Of a stretch of DNA of 64,000 bases, positions 10,701 through 21,413 are shown one piece after another; position 1 is the stretch's first letter; each line of letters begins with the position of its first letter. This DNA is from Microascus cirrosus (taxonomy: Eukaryota; Ascomycota; Sordariomycetes; Microascales; Microascaceae). The notes under the pieces are model-generated. The model worked only from the letters and a program-made list of their open reading frames with translations, did no database searches and was not told the DNA's origin. The translations under genes were made by a program, and so were the position numbers. The stretch lies in the NCBI GenBank assembly GCA_030271035.1, contig JAMBUN010000349.1:61207-125206 (forward strand), read 5' to 3'.

Positions 10701-13700
10701 AGATTGTCACACTTCTCTTAGACAAGGGAGCAGACGTCGATGCGCAGGGTGGCGAGTACAGTAATGCACTCCAGGCTGCCTCATTTGGAGGCCATCAAGA
10801 GATTGTCATAATGCTCCTAGCCAAGGGGGCAGATATCAATGCACAGGGTGGCAAGTATGGTAACGCTCTCCAGGCTGCCTCATTTAGAGGCCATCTAGAG
10901 ATTGTTACACTGCTCTTAGACAAGGGAGCGGATGCTAATACGCAGGGCGGCGAGTACAGTAACGCTCTCCAGGCGGCCTCATTTAGAGGCCATCAAGAGA
11001 TTGTCACACTGCTCTTAGACAAGGGAGCAGATATCAATGTACAGGGCGGCAAGTACAGCAATGCACTCCAGGCTACCTTATTTAGGGGCCATCAAGAGAT
11101 TGTTACACTGCTCTTAGGCAAGGGAGCAGACGTTAATGCACAGGGTGGCAAGTATGGCGACGCTCTCTATATTGCCTCATTTGGAGGCCATCAAGAGATT
11201 GTCACATTGCTCTTAGAAAAGGGAGCAGATATTAATGCGCAGGGCGGCGAGTATGGCAATGCTCTCCAAGCTGCCTCTGTTGGAGGTCATCTAGATATTG
11301 TCATATTGCTCTTGGACATAGGAGCAAATGTCAATGCGCAGGGCGGCGAGTACGGCAATGCACTCCAGGCCGCCTCATATAGAGGCCGTCAAGAAATTAT
11401 CACACTGCTCTTAGACAAGGGAGCAGATGTTAATGCACAGGGTGGCAAGTATGGCAACGCTCTCTACACTGCCTTATTTAGAGGCCATCAAGAGATTGTC
11501 AAACTGCTCTTAGAAAAGAGAGCACATGTTAATGAACAGGCCAGCAAGTATGATAGTGCTCTCTATACTGCCTCATATAGCGGCTATCAAGAGATTGTCA
11601 CACTGCTCTTAGACAAGGGAGCAGACGTTAACGCACAGGGCAGCGAGTACGGCAATGCTCTTCAGGCCGCCTCATTTAGAGGCCATCAAGAGATTGTCAT
11701 ATTGCTTTTAGACATGGGAGCAGATGTCAATGCACAGGGCGGCGAGTATGGCAATGCTCTCCAGGCTGCCTCATTTAGAGGCCATCAAGAGATTGTCAGA
11801 CTACTCTTAGACATAGGAGCAGATGTTAATGCGCAGGGCAGTGAGTACGGCAATGCACTCCAGGCCGCCTCATATAGAGGCCGTTAAGAAATTATCACAC
11901 TGCTCTTAGACAAGGGAGCAGATGTCAATGCACAGGGTGGCGAGTATGGCAACGCTCTCCAGGCTGCCTCATTTAGAGGCCTTCTAGAGATTGTTACACT
12001 GCTCTTAGACAAGGGAGCGGATGTTAATACGCAGGGCGGCGAGTACAGTAACGCTCTCCAGGCGGCCTCATTTAGAGGCCATCAAGAGATTGTCACACTG
12101 CTCTTAAACAAGGGAGCAGATGTCAATATGCAGGGTGGAGAGTATGGCAACGCCCTCCAGGTTGCCTCAGACAAAGGCCATCAAGGGATTGTCGCGCTGC
12201 TTCTAGCCAAGGGGGCAGACGTTAACGCTCAGGGCAGGCACTACGGCAATGCATTCCGGACTGCTTCGTCCGAGACCCCAATGTCTGTCGGCAGTTCTTT
12301 GACACGGTCCTCGTCTGAAGCCCTGCTGTCCACCAATATTCCCAGCGACCATATATCTGCGCAGGGCCTCTCCACCGCTCTAACGTCATTCCCAAGTGCT
12401 TCCATGGCTGTCAATCGCCAGGCCTCCAATGATGCTCTTGGCGATGAATCGAACCACAATTCAACGCACTCTCAGAAGCTTCAGAACCAGGATGACGATA
12501 ATTTGTCTGTACAATCAGTTGATACTGTAGAAATGACCCCATGGGAAGAACGAGAAGTGATTTGGCGGTTTGCACAAGCTGTGCAGGAAAAACTACAATC
12601 AGGATCATGTCCGACCAGCTCAACCGACTATTTCAGAAGAGCAGTAGAGAGAAAGCTCAGAAATTTCTCAAAAGCTGTAAAAAATGACACACCAAAGTCT
12701 TTTGAGTCCAAGCCGAAGAGAAAGGTCGTCAAAGCGGTCTATCGGCTTCGTTATCAAATCATGGAAGAGATCGAGGCGTTTATAACCCGGGAGGTGTCCG
12801 AAGGCGCTTCTGAGAAACCTCCCATCAGCATTGGACACAAATATGACATTCCGGAGGACTCATCTGATCAAAAAGTCCTATCCTTCTTGAAACTGGATCA
12901 AGGACTCGATCAAGCATATGACCCGAATCAAACCGAATTTTCCCAAGTAGGCCATGATACGGACCAAGCTTCAGACTGCTCGGAATCAAGTACGAACTCC
13001 TCACTGGCCAATAGAAGACCGGACTATTCCATTCTTCGTGACTACGTCACAAATCACGAAACCTTTCACGATCTCACCTGTCAAATTAACCTTCTCATCA
13101 GGCACTGTCGCACTGACATCTTAGGGGATATCCGGCGGAGTGTGATTGAGAGCATAGCGTCGTTAAGAGACGGTTCTACGGATTATCCTACGGGATTGCC
13201 TGCGAACTTTGACACAGATTGGGATCCCCTCAGGGTTCTCCAAACGAGACATGACTTCGGTCTGGAGAAAGACTTGCGAGGGATTTTTACAATCACAGGA
13301 AATGGTCAGGATGCTCAGCTGGAAACAGTTGCTCGATACTTCAACCAAACATGGCCATCACACAATGGAATCCTCCTTTCCGCACTCCAAGGAGCCGCTT
13401 CAGATACTTATGGTAAGACTTGATCAAATTTAGTGCTCTTTGGATCTCACGTCTCTAAAGAGAAGGTTACTGATAAACTTTAAAAGGTCCATCCCTTGGT
13501 GCTCATGGCTCAATTGGCGTTTCCCTCCGGAATGGACACGTCTTAGTTTCCGTAAAAGGTTCGAGCGACTTTCTCGTTGATGTAGCGCAGCAGCTTGCCT
13601 GGCTGGGTGCGGCTTGTCGGTCATGGTCACAACTCCCCACTTGGCCAGAAAACGCACTAGTCTACTGCGAAACCATATGGACCAGAGATAAGTCATTGGC

Positions 13701-15679
13701 GAACACATTCCGCATCTCCTACAACATAGTCCCTTTGGACGACGACGAGCCTTCGTCCCCTTGGCACTCTCTAGTCGGAAACAGCTCCATAGTTACAGGC
13801 TTCAGCATCGTGGCACACGATAACGATGAAAACGGACTCATATGCCTCAGGAACTTTTTCGTGCTGATGATCAACTCGGGATGGGGATTCCTGGTTGGAA
13901 AGATGCTTCAAGAAGATTCACCAAAGTCGTCGTATCGAACAGACCTTCCCGTGATCGTTTTGAAGAATTGTTCAAAATCTCTGACCATCCGCGGACGTTG
14001 GCTTCATTGGAAAAGACGCTAAGGAGACATTTCGACACACATGTGGGGTCTGAAGAGCACTCCTCCACGCGTGGCAGCATAAGCAACACATATTTGCTCG
14101 ACGACTATGACAATGACAGGGATATCCGGAACCTGGGGAGAGACAATGTAGATGAGACAGAGAATCAGGATCGACGGGGAATCAAGACGGGGAGTTCAGG
14201 TGATAAGGTACCTGGTTTCATATGTTTATAACTAGTTTATTGTCACCCCGGCCGAACAGATACTAAAACGATTGATATAGGGAGACGATCACCACTCGCA
14301 AGTCAGGGCGGGGAGCGGGCCCCTTGATGTCAAATATTGTATCGGTTCAAGAAGTCGAGCTGCGGTTTTGCAGGACTCCTGGAAAAGATTGGTTGAAGAT
14401 GTCGTAGGCTGTCAGCTGTCGTGGTGGCCGCTTCGTGAACCGGAGGATCAGTTGGAACCTGGTCACACGCGCGTGTATTCAAAATTCCCGATAAGTTACT
14501 TAGCGCTCAATAGCCTCGCTGTGCCTACGTTGACTGTTAAGTGCGGTTGGACGTTTTACAACGACGTCCCAACGCCGGCAGCCGAGTCATGGTTTCCTAA
14601 ACTTCGCGAAGCAAACAGTTCTTCACTCTCGACCCCACGCCGAATGTCGCCAAGCCGCAAATCTGTTTCCCTCCAATCTACAAACCTCATAAGTTGTTTG
14701 CTTGCGGACATTAGCTCGAGACAGGGTGTACAGAATGCCGAAAACATTTCAATGGGTATAAACCTGATTACTATGTGGATAAGTAGCAAGAGAACGGGGC
14801 TAATTCTCTATTTTCTCTAGATTCACTACCAGCAAGGGACGAGAACCAAGATTCTGAAGTGTCGAGGATTTGCAGAACGTCTTCCAATATCTCCCAATAT
14901 TTCAGCTGTAGTAGTGATATCCGTTCAAGCGAAGTTTCGACTCCGACATCTCCCGAGAATCCCGCAGATCCCATTGTCTTCCTTGCAGTTAACGTCAAAC
15001 CAAACGAGAAACTAGCTCATGCACGATCAGTAAAAGAAGGTGTGAATGATGGAGCAACTTTAAATAACCTCCGATCAGCTTATTATGACCTGAAGACAAG
15101 CTGGTGGCGACGAGCGACAGGAATCAAGTTCTATCGGGTATGGTTGCATCGGGTACTTTCTCAGAAACTACTTACAACTAAATGAATAAACAGTTTCATA
15201 GTTTCTTATTCAACCAGAGGCTTAGCCGCCACACAATTGCCCTTCACAGGGACAAGGAACGATATCCTGCGGCATACGATCGAAGTTACCGCTATGACCC
15301 CCGGCCCTGGCCGTCGGACTATCCATTCCCTGCGGAAGAGGTTTGGCAGTTCTTCGTGCATCCTCACGATTGCGCAACGTCGAAAAGAGTGAACCGTCAG
15401 CTCCCCGTGCGGCTGAGGGATGCCACTCAGTCGCAAGTCACGGCATTCGGCATTTACGTCGAGGAGCGACTAACTGTGCTTGCAGTTGCTCTTGTCGGAA
15501 TAGGTATTCTAGTCATTACTCTTGGAAGCACCACCTGGTTCGTGCCCTTCTGGTTAAAAGGTCATCCAGATGATTTACTGGGTGCCACAGTTCCTGTGAT
15601 GGTTGCGTCTGCGGTGGTGTTCTCTGTTTCCCAAGTTTTAGTCACACTTCTCATTTTCAGATATACAGTAGTTGCTTGA
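7773..15679 (+). pseudogene. PNP-NACHT-ankyrin NLR with membrane C-terminus, disrupted
   Basis: Exons by eye: 7773-8796, 8890-9732, 9787-13412, 13487-14207, 14281-14755, 14821-15137, 15194-15679; every intron has GT..AG ends and keeps frame. Intended product about 2,497 aa. Order: PNP_UDP (residues ~9-335; active-site stretch CLEIEAAGL), NACHT (Walker A GLAGCGKT; Walker B SIVLDALDES; MFRWAFCQLD), 17 near-identical ankyrin repeats, a linker, then a long C-terminal region ending in two hydrophobic helices (LTVLAVALVGIGILVITLG; VMVASAVVFSVSQVLVTLLI). Three lesions: a one-base loss near 9182-9188; TAA at 11885-11887 where sister repeats have CAA; a one-base loss near 13833-13841 before MPQELFRADDQLG. 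As in NLRs generally, PNP would be effector, NACHT switch, ankyrins sensor. The C-terminus may be a second, fused gene, but the frame runs on through the 13413-13486 intron. Confidence 0.8.
10528..12260 (+). repeat. Ankyrin-coding tandem array, 99-bp units
   Basis: Seventeen 33-aa units plus a degenerate final one, each built on NALQAASFRGHQEIVTLLL and DKGADVNAQGGEYG. The DNA units are close to identical over their length. A premature TAA at 11885-11887 sits in the fourteenth unit, after which the repeats continue in the same frame. Confidence 0.9.
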
Positions 15680-17084
15680 ATTCAGATCAGTGCCGCCGCT
15701 ACCGGGATCCAGTAGGAGGCGGGGTGGCTCAGCATTTTCTCGATCAGCCAGGGCATTAAAAGACAGATCCCGAATGGGACCGTCTGGTGCGCGCCGGCAT
15801 GAAGGAGCGCAAGTGTATCGAGGATTCGGCCGACCAGCCGTCTCACAATTCCAAATGGGCCACACACACCAGTTTCGCTCGGCTCATAAGTTCGACCGGC
15901 ACGATTCGAGCGGCAGTATGAAGGGGCGTGGGTGTGGGCAGCCTCATGCTGCAAGGGCTTCAACCTCGGGGGCTTCGGGAGGTCGAGGATACGGTCGAGG
16001 TAGCAGAGGAGCCTTTGGTCAGCGAGAATCAGTGCAGGGAGCCTCTCAAGGTACAGCAGACCGGTCCAAGTCAACCTTGACTGAGCTTGAGAGGGATGTC
16101 AAGGCTGACTTGGCCCGCTCGCTGAGGATGTGAGCAGGTGGCGGCGCTGCTTGAACCGGGCCCGGCGCTGGAGGAGTAGTCGCATCAAGCTATGCGGAAT
16201 ATATCCAGCCAATAAGACGCCTTGATTCAATTGAGCTATGTGCGCTTTGAAGCTCTGGCAATGCGTATTTTGATGTTTCGGGCTCGAAACGCGAAGAAAG
16301 CGGCTTTTTGAGATTGATGCGATCCAAGGGCGCAAATGACGGCCTTGGGCGGCACATGAGGTGTTATTGTCTGACTAATCTCGGCACCCCAGTGAGAATA
16401 TCCGATTGTCCTGTGGGAATATCCGGCGCCTTGTCATTTGCCACCTACTGCGGATAGTCATAAAAGGGTTGGTCATAAGCCCACAAGCCATAGATTCAAT
16501 GGACGAGAAAGTCGGGGATCTGGCTAATCCAACAATAGGTAAAGAGAGTAATTAACCCGCCTTTTTTGGGCCCTGCATTATTCAGCCTGTCTGAGCACCA
16601 ATCACCCTTACCAGCGAATGAGTTTTGATGGCCAGCCTTTTGACACTGCCTTTGTTGGAATGGACCTGGTCAGGGGTATATAAGGATATTCATCAAGGAG
16701 TGACTCCTGAACTCGTGTGTCGCAAGCCCCCCACAATTTACTATGGGGCCACGGACATTAGGATTTGCGGCATACCCAGTGTAGCTATATATAGAGGGCC
16801 AAGATCCCGCGCCCATGTATGTAGGAATAGACTGAGTCGGGGTTCCGGCTATTCTAACAGCCTTCGATGGTTGGGTATCATTGGAAGCGTGCTATGTGAC
16901 CCCTATCTTTGTGTAACCGGCACAGCCTGGTCCAGCACTCACCATGTAGAAAGGGGTATTCGGGCTGCCGCTATTTTTCTATCTGTCGAAAATCCCTCCT
17001 GTCATTGTTCTTGATTGCGCTTCTGTCATCTGATTTAGTTCTCTGTGCTCGTATATCATCGAAGTCCGCATCTTTCCGCCGCTC
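15680..17084. other. Long gap upstream of TPR NLR gene
   Basis: No gene I can support. An open frame from 15672 to 16133 and its antisense partner lack any recognisable domain. The final few hundred bases should contain the promoter of the PNP-NB-ARC-TPR gene. CGGAA/TTCCG pentamers occur about three times in 1.4 kb, at chance level. Confidence 0.45.
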
Positions 17085-20000
17085 ATGGCGGACCCCAAAC
17101 AATATACGATCGGCTGGATCTCAGCCCTCCCAGTTGAGTCCGTCGCTGCCCAGCAGTTTCTCGACGAACGACATGACAGTCCTGAAAGCGTTGCCCCAAA
17201 CGACAACAACGTGTACACTCTGGGTAGGATCGGGCGACACAATGTCGTGATAGCCATCCTGCCAAAGGGTGAGTACGGCACAACAACGGCGGCAAGTGTG
17301 GCGAGGGACATGCTGCACAGCTTTCCTAACGTCCGGATCGGGCTTATGGTCGGCATTGGCGGTGGCGCGCCGAGTCCGAAGCACGACATACGCCTCGGTG
17401 ACATCGTGGTCAGCAGTTGCGCCGGGGTTAATGGCAGCGTTTTGCAGTACGACTATGGAAAGACCATTCAGGATCAAGAATTCCACTACGATAGGTCTCT
17501 AAACCAGCCACCACCTATCCTTCTGGCAGCAGTCAGCGCACTAGAGGTGCGGTACGAGGCTGACGGCCATCAGCTTGAGCGCCAGATAGCTCAGGTCTTG
17601 AAGATGAAACCCCGACTCCAGAAGAAGTATTCCCGGCCCCCAGCAACAAGTGACAGGCTATACCGGTCTGACATTGTGCACCCTCTGGATTCATCAAGCA
17701 GTTGTAAAGATGTGTGCGGCAATTCCGGAGAGTCTCTAGTAAGCCGACCAAAACGGGGCGAAGACGAGGACGATCCTGTAATTCACTACGGCTTGGTTGC
17801 CAGTGGAAACCAACTGATAAAGAATCCACATGTCCGGGACAAGTTGGCAGCAGAAAAGGACGTCCTCTGCTTTGAGATGGAGGCGGCTGGCCTGATGAAT
17901 CACTTCCCATGCCTTATTGTTCGGGGAATATGCGACTATTCTGACTCTCATAAGAACGAGGAATGGCAAGGCTTTGCAGCCATGATAGCTGCAGCATATG
18001 CGAAGGACCTTCTCTGTCAAATTCCGCCCTCCAAGGTCGAGGCAGAGAAGCGGATCAGCGAAGTCCTTAATGCTAGTTAGTATCATTGTTTATCTATCCG
18101 TGTGAAGTCTTCTGACTCTGCATAGTGCACGAAAACTTAGGGCGCTTATCTCAGACAGCGGATGAGACACGTATTGCAGTTAAGGACAATACGTATGTCA
18201 AACTACATGGAAAGCTCCTTCGGACCTGATATTAACTTGTCCGGATAGGAATCGTCTTGTTGCTATCCAAGAGCGTGTAGAGAATATACAATCCCAAGGC
18301 ATCGAGGATCTATCGATCGCCCGCAAACCTCATTTTATGGTTCCATTCCCTCCTGACTCCGATTTTGTACATCGTCCCGACATCTGGACATGGATCACGG
18401 AAAAATACAATGGCCCTGCAAATCGTTTAGCTCTTGTAGGAATGGGCGGTTTTGGGTATGATATGTGCACTGCTGTAAGTAATTCGAGCTAACAAAGCAA
18501 CAGAAAGTCTCAGGTTGCTATCCAATTCGCCTACCATATCCACGCCGTCTCTCCAGAAACCAGTATCTTCTGGGTCCACGGAAGCACGAGAGCAACGTTT
18601 GAAAAGTCCTACCGTGCTCTTGCAGACGTTCTTATGCTGCCGCGCCGCCATGACCCTAATATCAACATCATGGCGCTGGTCTGTAACTGGCTGCAAGGAG
18701 AGGACGTTGCTCGGTGGTTGATGATTCTTGACAACGCAGATAACGTCGACATGCTGTTCCCGAAGGCCAAATATCAAGACGACACACATGAGCTGCTGGC
18801 ATCATTTTTGCCCAGGACAGGGAACGGCAAGATCCTGATCACATCTCGCAGCATCGATGCTGCAGAGAAGATAACAGGCAGTGGGGGTGCTATCCAAAGA
18901 GTCCCAACGATGGATGAGTCGCAAGCGTTACAGCTTTTCCGAAATAAACTAGGTAAAGACATGGACAAAGCTGCTGCATTGGACCTGATCCGCGCCCTAG
19001 ACTGCATCCCGCTGGCTGTGAACCAGGCAGCAGCATACGTCTATAAACGAAGACCCCGGGTTACTGTCCGGTCGTATCTAGACAAGTTCCGGACAAGTGA
19101 AAGAGAGAAGCGCACTCTGCTTTGCAGCGATAGAGGAGATCTCCGACGATATGAAAGCGTGTCTAACTCTGTTATGGTGACATGGCAGGTTACATTTGAG
19201 CAGATCAGGCAAGAGCGGCCACTAGCGGCCAACCTTCTTTCGCTGATGAGCTGCTTCCACGCACAAAATATCCCTGAGTATATGTTACACGGCTATAGCG
19301 ACAATTCCTCAGACAACAGGGAGCACGAGTTAGACGATGATTTTGAGGAGGATCTGGATATACTCCGTGGATACTCACTTGTCACTATTACAGCGCTGCC
19401 AGGGTTATTAGAAATGCATTCCCTTGTCCAATTCTGTACACGAATCTGGATCACAGAATTTGGCGATCCTAGACGGTGGGATTCGCTCTTTATTCAGCTA
19501 ACCTCTGAATATTTTCCATCAGGAGACTTTGAAACTTGGGAGCAGTGTCAGGGATTGTTACCACATGTTGAAACGCTACTCAATAATGAGCCGCCAGATG
19601 ATGGCGATCGGGAAGCATGGAGTGAGCTGCTCACGAATGTATCAAGATATGCGCGGATGCTAGGCGAGTATGATCGAGCAGAAGGACTTGCATGCAAGGC
19701 TATGTTAGTGAGAAAGGAGATTTTAGGGGAGGAGGATCCCTTGACGCTGACTAGCATGGCCAACCTGGCGTCGACATACAGGAACCAGGGCCGGTGGGAC
19801 GATGCTGAGAAGCTGGAGGTGCAGGTGATGGAGACAAGCAAGACAACGCTCAGCGCCGACCATCCCGACACGCTGACCAGCATGGCTAGCCTGGCTTCGA
19901 CGTTTTGGAACCAGGGCCGGTGGGAGGAGGCTGAGAAGCTGGAGGTGCAGGTGATGGAGACGAACAAGACAAAGCTCGGGGCCGATCATCCCTCGACGCT

Positions 20001-20679
20001 GACCAGCATGGCTAACCTGGCGTCGACATACAGGAACCAGGGCCGGTGGGAGGAGGCTGAGAAGCTGGACGTGCAGGTGATGGAGACTCGCAAGACGAAG
20101 CTCGGGGCCGATCATCCCTCGACGCTGACCAGCATGGCTAACCTAGCGTCGACATACAGGAACCAGGGCCGGTGGGAGGAGGCTGAGAAGCTGGAGGTGC
20201 AGGTGATGGAGACGAGCAAGACAAAGCTCGGGGCCGATCATCCCGACACGCTGACCAGCATGGCTAACCTGGCGTCGACGTTTTGGAACCAGGGCCGGTG
20301 GGAGGAGGCTGAGAAGCTGGACGTGCAAGTGATGGAGACTCGCAAGACGAAGCTCGGGGCCGATCATCCCTCGACGCTAATCAGCATGGCTAACCTGGCG
20401 TCGACGTTTTGGAACCAGGGCCGGTGGGAGGAGGCTGAGAAACTGGAGGTGCAGGTGATGGAGACTCGCAAGACGAAGCTCGGGGCCGATCATCCCGACA
20501 CGCTGATCAGCATGCATAATCTCGCATTTACTTGGAAGGAAATCGGTCGCCGTGAAGATGCTCTAAGCCTGCTACAGGCTTGCTATACTCTCAGCCAACG
20601 TATATTAGGCCTGGATCATCCAGATACAGTGTCTACGTTACGAGCCCTGATTAAGTGGCAGGAAGCGAGCGTGAGTTAA
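17085..20679 (+). CDS. PNP-NB-ARC-TPR NLR-type receptor
   Basis: The only intact NLR of the three. Exons by eye: 17085-18075, 18126-18192, 18249-18455, 18504-20679; 1,146 aa. Residues ~5-320 form a PNP_UDP domain (MVGIGGGAPS; CFEMEAAGLM; GICDYSDSHKN). An NB-ARC ATPase follows, with P-loop GMGGFGKS near residue 420 (split by the third intron) and Walker B WLMILDNADN, then a winged-helix-like stretch. From about residue 838 there are TPR units of 42 aa of the kinesin-light-chain type (NQGRWEEAEKLEVQVMET), ending in a diverged unit (ILGLDHPDTVSTL). Fungal proteins of this layout are NLR-like receptors. The PNP domain is the presumed effector (nucleoside or nucleotide cleavage), the TPRs the ligand sensor. 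Same strand and same N-terminal domain as the ankyrin NLR upstream. The ligand cannot be read from sequence. Confidence 0.9.
19735..20520 (+). repeat. TPR-coding tandem array, 126-bp units
   Basis: About six 126-bp units encode near-identical TPRs (SMANLASTYRNQGRWEEAEK). Units alternate between TYRNQGRW and TFWNQGRW and between the dipeptides PS and PD after DH. This mosaic suggests recombination between units rather than simple point divergence. No stop or frameshift is seen in this array. Confidence 0.9.
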
Positions 20680-21413
20680 ATAAGGGTGAAGTAAATTGAT
20701 TATATCTTTTCTGTATCGGGTGATAACCCTGTCAAGCCAATCGTTCTAGCCGAGATGACCATGTGCACTCGTTCAAGGAAAGTGGGATGGAATGAAGACT
20801 CCAATCTGACGCCTCGTTGTCAACGTTGCGCTCGCTCAGCCACGTCTCGAACCCCGTCTTCAACCCTACACGGCTGAGAGCTTTCCATGTCCGGGGTGTG
20901 ACCCTCCAAACCACCGGCTATTTCCGTGTGGCATTTCCCGGCGTGATATATTCGGTGTAGCAGCATTTCAGTGTGACAGCATGACATTCCAGTATGGGGC
21001 GTTTTAGTGAGTGGTGTATTTGAGTGGGGCATTTCAGTGGGGCATTTCAGCGCTCAGCAGCCTGTGTGTGCTTCTAGTGTGGCCTTTCACCCTGGCATTC
21101 CCATGCTTTACAGTCTTGGGCCAGGGTTACTTTAATGCTTGATCATCTAGAGATAATACATTCGCCAGGCGTAGAATCCAGTGGAATCAAATTTTTCATG
21201 CAAGGGTTCTTTCAATCACACCCTCTTGCGGAAATTTCACTAATTTCAGCGAGTCTTTCCAACTCGAAGTCGATCAACATCACGGGTTTGTTTCGCCCTT
21301 CACACATAACACGTAACCGCATCCACTAATTATATCCCCATTCATGCAGGACAGCAATTAGGTCAGAAACCTCATTTGCTCTCCGACATCCTCTCATGCA
21401 GTGTGCCTGTACT
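20680..21413. other. Gap between NLR block and catabolic block
   Basis: Convergent 3' ends of the TPR NLR gene and the copper amine oxidase gene. No gene seen. A 13-bp motif gtggggcatttca is present as two perfect adjacent copies at 21024-21036 and 21037-21049, with looser variants upstream from about 20930. Confidence 0.45.

Noticed and set aside
10528..12260. Regular repeats as a CRISPR or satellite array
   Set aside because: Units are coding ankyrin repeats with codon-level variation and no spacers; the genome is eukaryotic.
15672..16133. Open frame rich in Gly/Arg after the ankyrin NLR
   Set aside because: No recognisable domain, no splice logic, and an equally long frame on the opposite strand; composition effect.
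21024..21049. Two 13-bp repeats as a transposon end
   Set aside because: Only two perfect copies, direct rather than inverted, with no element attached; reported only as a minor repeat.
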